Positions 49,263 to 59,217 of a DNA stretch of 64,000 nucleotides are shown piece after piece. Position 1 is the first letter of the stretch, and each line of letters starts with the position of its first letter. The translations under genes and the position numbers were made by a program. The notes beneath the pieces are model-generated. The model was not told the DNA's origin. It was given only the letters and a program-made list of their open reading frames with translations, and made no database searches. The stretch comes from Plantactinospora sp. BC1 (lineage in GTDB: Bacteria > Actinomycetota > Actinomycetes > Mycobacteriales > Micromonosporaceae), in NCBI RefSeq assembly GCF_003030345.1, contig NZ_CP028158.1, positions 7,006,001 through 7,070,000 on the forward strand, written 5' to 3'.

Positions 49263-50240
49263 TCAGGCGTCGTCGGGTCGCGGGGCGGGCGGATCGACGA
49301 AGAGGGCCAGCCGGTCGACGCTGACCGCGCTGGTCAGCAGCCGCTCCTTGCGGTTGCCGAGCAACCGGCGGGTCCAGTCGACGAAACCGCCGTCGCCGAG
49401 TTCGACCCGCTCGCCGTCGAGTACCGCTCCGAGCTTGAAGCAGCAGCCGGTGTAGTAGCCCCGGCCGCCGGAGCGGTCGGGGTCGTCGCGTACCAGGATC
49501 TTCGGATGGTCGGCCAGGGCGGCCCGGGCCGCCTCGGCGATCGGCGCCGCCGCCGGGTCCAGCACGGTGAGCGCGACCTCGACCGTCTCCACCCCGGCCG
49601 CCTCCAGCGCCGCGCAGAGGATCCGCAACTGCTCGGCGCAGCTACGCCGCTCGAACGCCAGGCTCCCGGTGTCCCGACCGGCGGTGACCAGGGCGAGGAG
49701 GCTGAAGTGGGCGAACCGGCCGGGCCCGCCGAACCGCTGGGCCCGGATCACCCGTTGCAGGGTGGCCAGCCGCACCGGCGGAGCCGACCGGCCGTCCCGG
49801 GCGAGCAGTTCCCGCCGCCGGACCGCCGCCTCCAGCGCCAGCCCGCTGGTCGGGTCGGCCGCCACCTCGCTGCCCCGGACCGTGGCGAGCACGTTGTTCT
49901 GGTTCACCCCGCCGACCACGGAGTGGGTGCCCAGCGGCGTGACCGGGGCGAGGGTGAGCAGTTCGTAGCGGTCCGGGACGGCGGAGAGCAGCAGGTCCTC
50001 GGCCCGGCGCAGCCGGCGGAATCCGGCCTGCGCCGGCGCGACGAACCGGTCCTCGGAGTACCGGCGGAGTACGTCGGCCGGGGTCAGGAAGCCCGCCCGG
50101 GTCCGGAACGCGGCCAGCAGCAGCGTGACCAGATCCGAACCGGAGAGGCGTACCCCCAGGGTGTTCAGGATCTCGGCGCCACCGGCCTGGCGCAGCACCC
50201 GGGCCAGCGCGGCCCCCTCGACCATGTCAGGATCCGCCAT
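49263..50240 (-). CDS. Conserved protein of unknown function (325 aa)
   Basis: A soluble 325-residue protein with well-mixed, conserved-looking segments: RYSEDRFVAPAQAGFRRLR, VTPLGTHSVVGGVNQNNVLA, TVRGSEVAADPTSGLALEAA, FGGPGRFAHFSLLALVTAGR and GGRGYYTGCCFKLG. The order (RFxAP early, GGVxQNN, a Gly-rich FAHF stretch, then YYTG) recalls class II aminoacyl-tRNA-synthetase or HisZ-type folds, but I cannot assign it. The last segment, VELGDGGFVDWTRRLLGNRKERLL, is charged and helical. It lies 81 bases downstream of the glycogen-debranching-like gene on the same strand and may be co-transcribed. Confidence 0.75.
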   Translation of the reverse strand: MADPDMVEGAALARVLRQAGGAEILNTLGVRLSGSDLVTLLLAAFRTRAGFLTPADVLRRYSEDRFVAPAQAGFRRLRRAEDLLLSAVPDRYELLTLAPVTPLGTHSVVGGVNQNNVLATVRGSEVAADPTSGLALEAAVRRRELLARDGRSAPPVRLATLQRVIRAQRFGGPGRFAHFSLLALVTAGRDTGSLAFERRSCAEQLRILCAALEAAGVETVEVALTVLDPAAAPIAEAARAALADHPKILVRDDPDRSGGRGYYTGCCFKLGAVLDGERVELGDGGFVDWTRRLLGNRKERLLTSAVSVDRLALFVDPPAPRPDDA

Positions 50241-50321
50241 CGCATATCGCTATCACGGCGGATCGCCGTCCACCACCCACATTCGGCGTCCCGGCCCGTC
50301 ACCGGCCGCTGCCGTCGGTCC

Positions 50322-52361
50322 TCACTCGGGCTCCAGCTGCACCCGGCCCCGGCCGAACGCGTCGGTCCGGCCCCACCGCCCCGGGATGCCGATCAGCTCG
50401 ATCCGGCCGAGCCGCTCCGGGATCGCCGGGTCGATCGTCAGGTGGTCCTGGTGCGGCCGCAGGCCGAGCAGGGTACGGAGCAGCACCAGCGGGGTACCCG
50501 CCGACGAGCAGTGCGGGCTGCACGCCCGGGGGTACTGCACCGGGTACTTGGTGAGCTGGCGGTCGTACCCGGCGAACGCCTCCGGCATCCGGCCGCCGAA
50601 ATACTCGGACGCCTCGATCATCGTCACCGCCAGCCGGGCCGCCTGCTCGACGAAGCCGTAGCGGCGCAACCCCATGGCGATGAGCGAGTTGTCACTCGGC
50701 CAGACCGCCCCGGTGTGGTAGCCGACCGGGTTGTACCAGGCCTGGTCGTAGGCGAGCGTCCGGACGCCCCAGCCGGAGAAGAGCGGCCGGCTGAGCAGGT
50801 GGTTGGCGACCAGACCGGCCCGGGACTCGTCGACGATGCCGCTCCAGAGCAGGTGGCCGATGTTCGAGGCGAGCGCGTCGACCTGGCCACCCTCGGCGTC
50901 GAGCGCGAGCGCGTAGTAGCCCCGTTCGGCGATCCAGAAGTCCCGGTTGAACCGGCTGCGCAGGTCGGCCGCCTCCCGCTCCAGCCGGTCCGCGTACGCC
51001 GGGTCGTTCCAGAAGGTACGCGCCAGCCGGGCACCCCGGATCTTGGCGTCGTAGGCGTACCCCTGTAGTTCGCAGGTGGCCCGGGGCTTGCCGGGCAGCC
51101 GGCCGTCGGCGTACATGACGGAGTTCCAGGAGTCCTTCCAGCCCTGGTTCTCCAGCCCGCCGGGACTGCGGCACTCGTACCAGACGTAGCCGTCGCCCAT
51201 CAGGTCGCCGTACGTGTCGATCCAGGCCAGCGCCGACCGGGCCTCGTACTCCATCAGCCGCACCGTGTCGCCGTCCCCGGTCCACAGCTCGTACTCGTCG
51301 AGCAGGATCACGAAGAGCGGCGTGCAGTCGGCCGTTCCGTAGTAGGTGGTGTACGGGGTGTCCTCGAAGCCGCCCGGTTCGCCGTACCGGATCTCGTGCA
51401 TGATCTTGCCCGGTTCCTCGTCCCGGAAGTCGTCGATCCGGCCACCCTGGAGCAGGGCGAGCAACCACAGCGCGCTGCGGGCGATGTGCGGCAGGAAGGG
51501 CAGCGTCTGGAAGCCGGCGAGCAGGCTGTGCCGGCCGAACAGCGTCATGTACCAGGGCAGCCCGGTCGCCGTCAGCTTCACCTGGCTGGTCAACCCGGTG
51601 TACTGCAACGCGGCGAGGTCGATCAGGCTGCGCCGGTAGGTGTCCGAGAGCGTCTCCGAGTCACAGGTGAGCTTCGGGGCCAGGGCCAGCCACTCCTGGA
51701 GTTCGCGCCGCTTCTCCGGCCGGACCTGCTGGTAGCCGCGGAGGTTCTCCCGGACGTCCCGGCCGCCCGCGCCCTGGATGACGCCGGTCGCCCGGATGGT
51801 GGTCGACCAGGTCCCGTGCGCGCCGAGTTCGACCCGGAAGGTGAGGCCGTCGGCGTCGATCTCGGCCGGCTCGCTGCTGGTGACGATCGTCTCGGAGACG
51901 TGCCGGTCCCGCTGGTGGCGAAGCCGCAGCCTGCCCTCCTCGACGAACTTCATCGCCCGCCCCGGCATGGACCGAAACTCCCGGGCGTCGAAGACGTCCG
52001 CGAAGTCGGAGTCGATCTCCATCCGCAGCGTCAGCACCACCGACTCGTCCCGGTGGTTGAGCACGGTCAACTGTTCCTCGAACGCCCCGCCGAGCGACCG
52101 GTGCCGGATCACCGAGGTCTTCGCGTCCACATAGTGGGTCGGCTGGCCGGGCACCAGGAAGAACCGCGACTCGAAGTACTGGAGGTCGTCGATGGAGAGG
52201 GCGTGCAGCCGCTCGCCGTCGATCGTGAGTACCCACTTGGAGAGGAAGCGGGTGTCCCAGGCGAAGAGCCCCGACGGATAGTCCGGCGACGGGTCGACGT
52301 CGCCGGTGGAGTCGCTGAGCATGAACGTGTTGCCGTCCAGGATGCTGACCAGGTCCTTCAC
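50322..52361 (-). CDS. Glycogen-debranching-like (alpha,alpha)6-barrel glycosidase, copy A
   Basis: A 679-residue protein with the GDE_N_bis N-terminal beta domain (KDLVSILDGNTFMLSD, YPSGLFAWDTRFLSKW, LDDLQYFESRFFLV-like) and a six-hairpin glycosidase barrel: GLPWYMTLFGRHSLLAGFQ, ILHE-like MHEIRYGEPGG, TPLFVILLDEYELW, QGYAYDAKIRGAR, YYALALDAEGGQVDALASN and GAVWPSDNSLIAMGLRRYG. Such enzymes cleave alpha-1,6 or related glucosidic links in glycogen-like glucans. The GTG start overlaps the SCP2-like gene's stop as GTGA. The copy-B barrel has FGRDSLITC where this one has FGRHSLLAG; Asp to His at that place may alter activity. It is paralogous to the gene at 52830. Confidence 0.9.
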   Translation of the reverse strand: MKDLVSILDGNTFMLSDSTGDVDPSPDYPSGLFAWDTRFLSKWVLTIDGERLHALSIDDLQYFESRFFLVPGQPTHYVDAKTSVIRHRSLGGAFEEQLTVLNHRDESVVLTLRMEIDSDFADVFDAREFRSMPGRAMKFVEEGRLRLRHQRDRHVSETIVTSSEPAEIDADGLTFRVELGAHGTWSTTIRATGVIQGAGGRDVRENLRGYQQVRPEKRRELQEWLALAPKLTCDSETLSDTYRRSLIDLAALQYTGLTSQVKLTATGLPWYMTLFGRHSLLAGFQTLPFLPHIARSALWLLALLQGGRIDDFRDEEPGKIMHEIRYGEPGGFEDTPYTTYYGTADCTPLFVILLDEYELWTGDGDTVRLMEYEARSALAWIDTYGDLMGDGYVWYECRSPGGLENQGWKDSWNSVMYADGRLPGKPRATCELQGYAYDAKIRGARLARTFWNDPAYADRLEREAADLRSRFNRDFWIAERGYYALALDAEGGQVDALASNIGHLLWSGIVDESRAGLVANHLLSRPLFSGWGVRTLAYDQAWYNPVGYHTGAVWPSDNSLIAMGLRRYGFVEQAARLAVTMIEASEYFGGRMPEAFAGYDRQLTKYPVQYPRACSPHCSSAGTPLVLLRTLLGLRPHQDHLTIDPAIPERLGRIELIGIPGRWGRTDAFGRGRVQLEPE

Positions 52362-52765
52362 GATCGACGCTCCCGTTCCCGAGCGCCGGTCCGGCCGGCG
52401 AACCGCTCCCGGATCCGCTCTCGGGGGTCCCGGGTGCCGGGCGGCGAGGGGAAGACCCGCCGGAACATCAGCAGCAGCGGCAGGCTCCCCCGTACCGTCA
52501 CGTCGTTCCGGTTGTAGGCGGCGATCACCTGCGCCTCGCCGGTCGCACACCGGTCGAAGAGCGCCTTCTCGGCCTCGACCACACAGTCCGCGTCACGCTT
52601 CTCGTGCGACACCAGCACGTTGCCCCGGTTGATCGCGACGAACCAGTGGTCGACGTGGCCGTCCCGGTCGAGGTCGAACCGGAGCGTTCCCCGGGCGTGC
52701 GCCGGCAGCATCTCCGGCCCGTGCTCCTCGACCCGGCAGAAGAATTCGGCGGTCGGATCCGCCAT
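52358..52765 (-). CDS. SCP2-like sterol/lipid-binding domain protein, copy A
   Basis: A 135-residue single SCP2 domain: PTAEFFCRVEEHGPEMLPA, GTLRFDLDRDGHVDHWFVAI, DADCVVEAEKALFDRCATGE and NDVTVRGSLPLLLMFRRVF follow the alpha/beta order of the sterol-carrier fold, which shields lipophilic ligands; the ligand here is unknown. The ATG at 52765 has GGGAGGC eight bases upstream; longer frames are rejected. Its stop overlaps the glycosidase start as GTGA, exactly as in copy B, so the two are a duplicated unit with translational coupling. Confidence 0.85.
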   Translation of the reverse strand: MADPTAEFFCRVEEHGPEMLPAHARGTLRFDLDRDGHVDHWFVAINRGNVLVSHEKRDADCVVEAEKALFDRCATGEAQVIAAYNRNDVTVRGSLPLLLMFRRVFPSPPGTRDPRERIRERFAGRTGARERERRS

Positions 52766-52829
52766 CGGCTGGTGCCTCCCATTCCCGACTCGTCCGGCAT
52801 CCCGCACAGCGGCGCGTGCCATCTCCCGA

Positions 52830-54896
52830 TCACTCCATCAGCCGGGGCGGCATCCGGCTGTGCTCCGCCCGGCCCCGACCGAAGGCGTCGATCAGGCCCC
52901 ACCGGCCGGGGATGTCCAGCAGCTCCATCCGGCCCATCCCCTCCGGCAGGGCCGGGTCCACCACCAGGTGCTCACCGTGCGGGTCGAGGCCCAGCAGGGT
53001 CCGGATCAGCAGCATCGGCGTACCGGTCGACCACGCCTGCGGGCTGCACGCCGTCGGGTACTGCACCGGATACTTCGTCAGCGCCCGGTCGTAGCCGGCG
53101 AACGCCTCCGGGAGCCGGCCGTCGAAGTACCGCCCGGCCTCGATCATCGCCTCGGCGATCTGGCCCGCCTCGTGCCGGAAGCCGTACCGGCGCAGGCCCC
53201 AGGCGATCAGCGAGTTGTCGAACGGCCAGACCGTGCCGACGTGATAGCCGATCGGGTTGTACCGCCCCTCCCCCTCGGCCAGCGTCCGCACCCCCCAGCC
53301 GGAGAAGAGCCTCGGCCCGAGCAGATGCTCGGCCACCTTCGCGGCCCGGTCCTCGTCGACGATTCCGCTCCACAGCAGGTGTCCCATGTTCGACGAGAGC
53401 GCGTCCACCTGGCCGCCCTCGATGTCCAGGGCCAGCGCGTAGTACTCGCCGTCGTCGACCCAGAAGTCCCGGTTGAACCGCTGCTTCAGCTCCGCCGCCT
53501 CCCGCTCCAACTGGTCGGCGTAGACCGGATCCTTCCAGCAGAGCCGGGCGAGCCGGGCGCCCCGCATCTTGGCGTCGTACGCGTAGCCCTGTAGTTCGCA
53601 GGTGGCCCGGGGGAAGGCCGGCAGCCGCCCGTCGGAGTACGAGATGCCGTCCCAGGAGTCCTTCCAGCACTGGTTCTCCAGGCCGTTGCGCAGGTTGCGT
53701 CGTTCGAACCAGACGTAACCGTTGCCCATCAGGTCCCCGTACCGGTCGATCCAGGTCAGCGCGGCCCGGGCCTCGGCCTCCAGCGTCCCGACCAGCTCGG
53801 TGTCCCCGCTCCACCGCTCGTACTCGTCGAGCAGGATCACGAAGAGCGGGGTCGAGTCGGCCGAGCCGTAGTACGGCGAGTGCGGCTGCTCCTCGAAGGC
53901 CGTCGACTCGCCGTACCGGACCTCGTGCAGGATCTTTCCCGGCTCGCGTTCCCGGAAGTCGTCCAGGGTCACCCCCTGGGACATCGCCAGGTAGCGCAGC
54001 GTCGGCCCGGCGAGTTCCGGGGTGAACGGCAGCGACTGGAGGCAGGTGATCAGGCTGTCCCGGCCGAACATCGTCATGAACCAGGGCAGGCCGGCGGCCG
54101 GCAACGGCGGCCCGGAGGTCAGCGGCCTGTACCGCAGCGCGGCCAGGTCGGTCAGGCTGCGCTGGTACGTCTCGGTCAGCGCCTCGCTGTCGCTGGTGAG
54201 CTTCGGCGCCCGCTCCAGCCAGGCGTCCAGGTCCCGCCGCATCTCCTGCGGGGAGCGGCTGTGGTGCTGCTGGATGCTGAGCCGGATGTCCCGGCCGCCG
54301 GCCCCCTCCACCAGGGTCTCCACCCGCAGCCGGGTCTGCCACTGCCGGTGCGCCCCGATCCGCAGCGTGAAGCTGATCCCACCCTCGTCGAACTCGGCGG
54401 GTGCGCTCGAGGTGATGATCGTCTCGCGCCGGTAGGTGTCCCGCTGGTAGCGCAGCCGCAGTCGGTCCTTCTCCACCAGCACGGTGGTGTTGCCGACCTT
54501 CTCCTGCACGTCCTTGATCTCGAACAGGTCGGCGAAGTCGCTCTCGGCGTTCAACCGGACGGTCAGCTCGACCGGCCGGTCCTGGTGGTTGAGGACGGTC
54601 AGATCCTCGACGAAGCTGCCGCCGATCGTCCGGTGCCGGATGATCGACAGCTTGGCGTCCACGTAGTGCGTCGGCTCGCCGGGCACCAGGAAGAACTGCG
54701 ACTCGAAGTACTGGAGGTCGTCGACGGAGAGCGCGTTGAGCCGGTTTCCGTCGACGGTCAGCTCCCACTTGGACAGGAACCGGGTGTCGAACGAGAAGAG
54801 CCCGGTGGGAAAGGTCGGCGACGGGTCGATGTCGCCCCGGTTGTCGCTCACCACGAAGGTGTTTCCGTCGAGAATGCTGACCAGTGGTTTCATCAC
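52830..54896 (-). CDS. Glycogen-debranching-like (alpha,alpha)6-barrel glycosidase, copy B
   Basis: The 688-residue paralogue of copy A, aligning from end to end: PLVSILDGNTFVVSDNRGD, FPTGLFSFDTRFLSKWELT, VDDLQYFESQFFLVPGEP, GLPWFMTMFGRDSLITCLQ, TPLFVILLDEYERW and VDALSSNMGHLLWSGIVDE. The catalytic-region segments are well kept, and unlike copy A it has the acidic FGRDS. The start is a GTG at 54896 overlapping the upstream SCP2-like stop (GTGA), or ATG at 54893. It probably trims alpha-glucans; the exact bond is not shown. Copy divergence is substantial, so the duplication is not recent. Confidence 0.9.
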   Translation of the reverse strand: MMKPLVSILDGNTFVVSDNRGDIDPSPTFPTGLFSFDTRFLSKWELTVDGNRLNALSVDDLQYFESQFFLVPGEPTHYVDAKLSIIRHRTIGGSFVEDLTVLNHQDRPVELTVRLNAESDFADLFEIKDVQEKVGNTTVLVEKDRLRLRYQRDTYRRETIITSSAPAEFDEGGISFTLRIGAHRQWQTRLRVETLVEGAGGRDIRLSIQQHHSRSPQEMRRDLDAWLERAPKLTSDSEALTETYQRSLTDLAALRYRPLTSGPPLPAAGLPWFMTMFGRDSLITCLQSLPFTPELAGPTLRYLAMSQGVTLDDFREREPGKILHEVRYGESTAFEEQPHSPYYGSADSTPLFVILLDEYERWSGDTELVGTLEAEARAALTWIDRYGDLMGNGYVWFERRNLRNGLENQCWKDSWDGISYSDGRLPAFPRATCELQGYAYDAKMRGARLARLCWKDPVYADQLEREAAELKQRFNRDFWVDDGEYYALALDIEGGQVDALSSNMGHLLWSGIVDEDRAAKVAEHLLGPRLFSGWGVRTLAEGEGRYNPIGYHVGTVWPFDNSLIAWGLRRYGFRHEAGQIAEAMIEAGRYFDGRLPEAFAGYDRALTKYPVQYPTACSPQAWSTGTPMLLIRTLLGLDPHGEHLVVDPALPEGMGRMELLDIPGRWGLIDAFGRGRAEHSRMPPRLME

Positions 54897-55264
54897 CGCT
54901 GCCCTCGCTGCCGTACCCAGTCCCGGGGCTCGTGCGCCCCCGGCGGCCCGGGAACGAGGTGGTTCAGGTAGCTGTACAGGCCGAGCTTCCCCTCCACCGT
55001 GACCCGGTTGCAGAGCAGCGCCGCGAACGGGTTCGACTCGCCGGCGGCGATCCGGTTGAAGAACTCGCGGTCGGTCCGCACCGTGCAGTCCGCCGAACGG
55101 TCCGTCTGGGTGGCGCTCACACTGCCGGCGCTGAGCACCAGCAGCCAGGTGTCGAGGTGCTCACCGGACTCGAGTTCGAAGCGGACGGTGCCGCGGATCC
55201 GGCTCAGCAACGGGTCCGGGGGCCGGTGGTTGAGCCCTTCGAAGAACTCCGTGGTCGGATCCAT
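54893..55264 (-). CDS. SCP2-like sterol/lipid-binding domain protein, copy B
   Basis: A 123-residue SCP2-type domain, homologous in order and length to copy A: PTTEFFEGLNHRPPDPLLS, GTVRFELESGEHLDTWLLVL, DRSADCTVRTDREFFNRIAAGES, and RVTVEGKLGLYSYLNHLVPG. The ATG at 55264 is preceded by GAGGGAGGGCAGGG. It is coupled to the following glycosidase by a GTGA overlap. Pairing of a lipid-binding protein with a glucan-active enzyme, twice in tandem, suggests that the two proteins work together, perhaps on a lipid-linked glucan; this is inference. Confidence 0.85.
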   Translation of the reverse strand: MDPTTEFFEGLNHRPPDPLLSRIRGTVRFELESGEHLDTWLLVLSAGSVSATQTDRSADCTVRTDREFFNRIAAGESNPFAALLCNRVTVEGKLGLYSYLNHLVPGPPGAHEPRDWVRQRGQR

Positions 55265-55420
55265 CGCCCTGCCCTCCCTCGCCTGCGACCGGGCACAGGT
55301 GCTGGCCCACGTCGAACCGCTGCCTCCGGGTCCCGGACGGGGACCTCCCGCTGCCGGAGCGGGGCGCACAGCCCGACGAGCCCGGGGACGCCGTTGTCGC
55401 CCGGACCCGTCGGGCCGGTC

Positions 55421-55837
55421 TCAGTTGTTCGGTTCATCGGCGCTGATGTCGGCGAGCACGGACTGCGGCTCCCGCTCGACCGCCAGGTCGCCGAGGGAGA
55501 CCAGTCCGATCAACCGGCCGTCCTCGACCACCGGCAACCGCCGTACGCCGTACGTCCGCATCAGGTCGGCGGCGGCGACCGCGTCGTCGTACTGCGTCAC
55601 GGTCACCACGTCCTGGGTGAGGATCTGGTTCAGCGTGGCGCTCGACGGGTTCAGCTCTTCGGCCACCCCGCGTACCGTGATGTCGCGGTCGGTGACGATA
55701 CCTACCACGTCGTCCCCGTTGGTCACGATCACGTCGCCGATGGCGCTGTCCCGCATCTCCTGGGCGGCAGCGGTGAGCGTGTCGCCGCCGTCCATGGTCA
55801 CCAAGCGGGTCGTCATGAACTCTCCGACGGTCGTCAT
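55421..55837 (-). CDS. CBS-domain pair protein
   Basis: A 138-residue protein made of two CBS motifs: MTTRLVTMDGGDTLTAAA with GDVIVTNGDDVVGIVTDRDI, then ILTQDVVTVTQYDDAVAAA with VRRLPVVEDGRLIGLVSLGDL. Tandem CBS domains bind adenosine nucleotides and sense energy state; without a fused enzyme this is a stand-alone sensor. GAGAGGGGAGCAGG precedes the ATG. It is the first gene before the SCP2-glycosidase cassettes, so it could be part of their regulation. Confidence 0.92.
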   Translation of the reverse strand: MTTVGEFMTTRLVTMDGGDTLTAAAQEMRDSAIGDVIVTNGDDVVGIVTDRDITVRGVAEELNPSSATLNQILTQDVVTVTQYDDAVAAADLMRTYGVRRLPVVEDGRLIGLVSLGDLAVEREPQSVLADISADEPNN

Positions 55838-56197
55838 CCTGCTCCCCTCTCAAGGTCGGCCGACGCGGTCTACCCGGGCAGACCTCGACGTAACGCCGCA
55901 CGGCCGGGCCGGACGCTCCGCCCGGGGGCCACCCGCCCAGCACCGCAGGGCGGCCGCCGCCCGGGCCGGTCGGTACGGAAGGTCAGCATCGGTACGTTGT
56001 CCGCGGAGCCGTTCTTGTCCCGTCGGCGGAGATTCGCCCGGGAAGTACCCGGGTGTGCGGTTCTCGCCGGAGCCGGCGACGGGGCGGCGGCCGATCCGGC
56101 GGCATGCCCGAGGCGGGGAGCGGACCGAGCAATGTGGACGGTGCGGGTCCGGGAGAGGGTACGCCCGGTGGCCGGGCGGGTAGACCGTGCGGGCTAG
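55838..56197. other. 360-bp intergenic region
   Basis: No convincing ORF. It contains the promoter side of the CBS gene, a small CCCGGG-AAGTA-CCCGGG hairpin near 56037-56053, and GGCTAGCTAGCC, a perfect 12-bp palindrome spanning the end of the PPOX gene (about 56189-56200). Confidence 0.5.
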
Positions 56198-56668
<471 letters not shown>

Positions 56669-56715
56669 CTACCCACCGCCGCAGCCCCGCCGCCGGTGAG
56701 CGGCGGGGTCGGGCG

Positions 56716-57750
<1,035 letters not shown>

Positions 57751-57855
57751 CTACCCAGCCGCTCCGGCGGCCCGGCAAGCCGATTACCGCACCGCCCAGC
57801 ATCCGGTCAGCCCCGGCCGCCGGGCCGCCCGAACCGGGCCGCCCGGCGCAGCGCG

Positions 57856-59217
57856 TCAGCCGGCGGCGTCGACCAGCTCGCCGAGCCCGCTGGCGACCAG
57901 CTCGTCCCGGATCACCGCCGCGTCACCCTCGATCACCAGGGTCAGCCCCTGCGGATGCAGGTGCGTCGCGGCCGCCGCCGACACCGCCGGCTCGGCGGTG
58001 GAGAGCAACTGCTCGCGCAGCGTCGCGTGGTAGTCGTCCGGCAGGTCGTGCACGACCAGCGTGGCGAGCGCGCTGGCGATGGCCCGGGGCGTCTGCAACT
58101 CCACCGAGAGCTGCCCGGCCCGCCAGGCGCGGGCGACCGCCAGCTCCGGCTCGGTCACCCCGGCGTCCCGGGTACGGGTGATCTCGCCCACCGCGTCGAC
58201 CAGGGCCGGCGCGGTGACGGCGGTCTGCACCCCGGAGCTGACCACGAACCGGCCGAACCGCCGGGAGTGGCCGAACTCGGCCCTGATCCCGTACGTGTAG
58301 CCGCGTACCTCCCGGATCAGGTGGTTCAGCCGGGAGGTGAAGGCCCCGCCGAGCACCGTGGCGGCCAGCGCCATCGGCACGTGGTCCGGGTGGGCCCGGT
58401 GCGGTGCCGGGTGCCCGAGCCGCAGCGTGGACTGGACCGAGCCGGGCCGGTCGACCAGGATGATCCGCCGCTCGTCCCGGACCGGCACCTCCAGCGGCGG
58501 ACCGGCCGGCTGCACCGCACCGTCCGCACCGGCGAACGCGGTGGTGCCGAGCACGTCCAGGTCGATCCGGTCGAGGTCGCCGACGACCAGCAGGGTGCCG
58601 AACCGGGTCAGCCAGGCGGCGTGGAACGCGGTGACGTCGTCGACGGTGACCGCGGCCACCGAATCGGGATCGCCGTCCATCGGGCGACCGTGCCGCTGGT
58701 CCGCACCGAACAGGTCGGCGCGGAGCACGGCGTCGGCCCGTGGCCCCGGGTTGGCCCAGTACATCCGCAGCGCGGTGACCTCGTCGTCGCGTACCCGGGT
58801 GATGTCCGCCGGGTCGAGCCGCGGGGTCCGGACGGCCTCGGCCAGCAGCTCCACCGCCGCCGGCAGCCGATCCACCGGCACCAGCACGCTGACCTGAAAC
58901 GCGTCCCAGTCGGTGGCGATGGTCAGCTCGGTGCCGAGCCCCTCCAGCGCCAGCGCGTACGCCGTGGAGTCGCGCCGGGTCGTCCCCTCCTCCAGCGCCT
59001 TCGCGAGTACCCCGGAGAGGCCCTCCCGGCCGAGCGGCTCCCGCCCGGCGCCCCCGTCGAGCAGCAGCACCGCGACGGCGAGATGGTGCCCCGGCAGGTG
59101 GGCCGCGACCACCTTGCCCCCGGCCACCGTCCGGCGGACCACCGTCGGGAAGGTGTACGGCCGGGCGGCCCCGGTCGGCGGCCGTTCCGTGATCAGGATG
59201 GGACCCGGCTCGCTCAT
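57856..59217 (-). CDS. M16-family peptidase, non-catalytic partner
   Basis: A 453-residue M16 homologue with the family's two-domain core (FQVSVLVPVDRLPAAVELL, ADLFGADQRHGRPMDGDP, VVGDLDRIDL, HLIREVRGYTYGIRAEF) but without the HxxEH zinc motif: at that place it reads LGREGLSGVLAKALEEGT. It should pair with the active subunit encoded just upstream, as in processing peptidases and PqqL/YmxG-like pairs. The ATG at 59217 overlaps the upstream stop (ATGA), so the two are made together. Confidence 0.9.
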   Translation of the reverse strand: MSEPGPILITERPPTGAARPYTFPTVVRRTVAGGKVVAAHLPGHHLAVAVLLLDGGAGREPLGREGLSGVLAKALEEGTTRRDSTAYALALEGLGTELTIATDWDAFQVSVLVPVDRLPAAVELLAEAVRTPRLDPADITRVRDDEVTALRMYWANPGPRADAVLRADLFGADQRHGRPMDGDPDSVAAVTVDDVTAFHAAWLTRFGTLLVVGDLDRIDLDVLGTTAFAGADGAVQPAGPPLEVPVRDERRIILVDRPGSVQSTLRLGHPAPHRAHPDHVPMALAATVLGGAFTSRLNHLIREVRGYTYGIRAEFGHSRRFGRFVVSSGVQTAVTAPALVDAVGEITRTRDAGVTEPELAVARAWRAGQLSVELQTPRAIASALATLVVHDLPDDYHATLREQLLSTAEPAVSAAAATHLHPQGLTLVIEGDAAVIRDELVASGLGELVDAAG

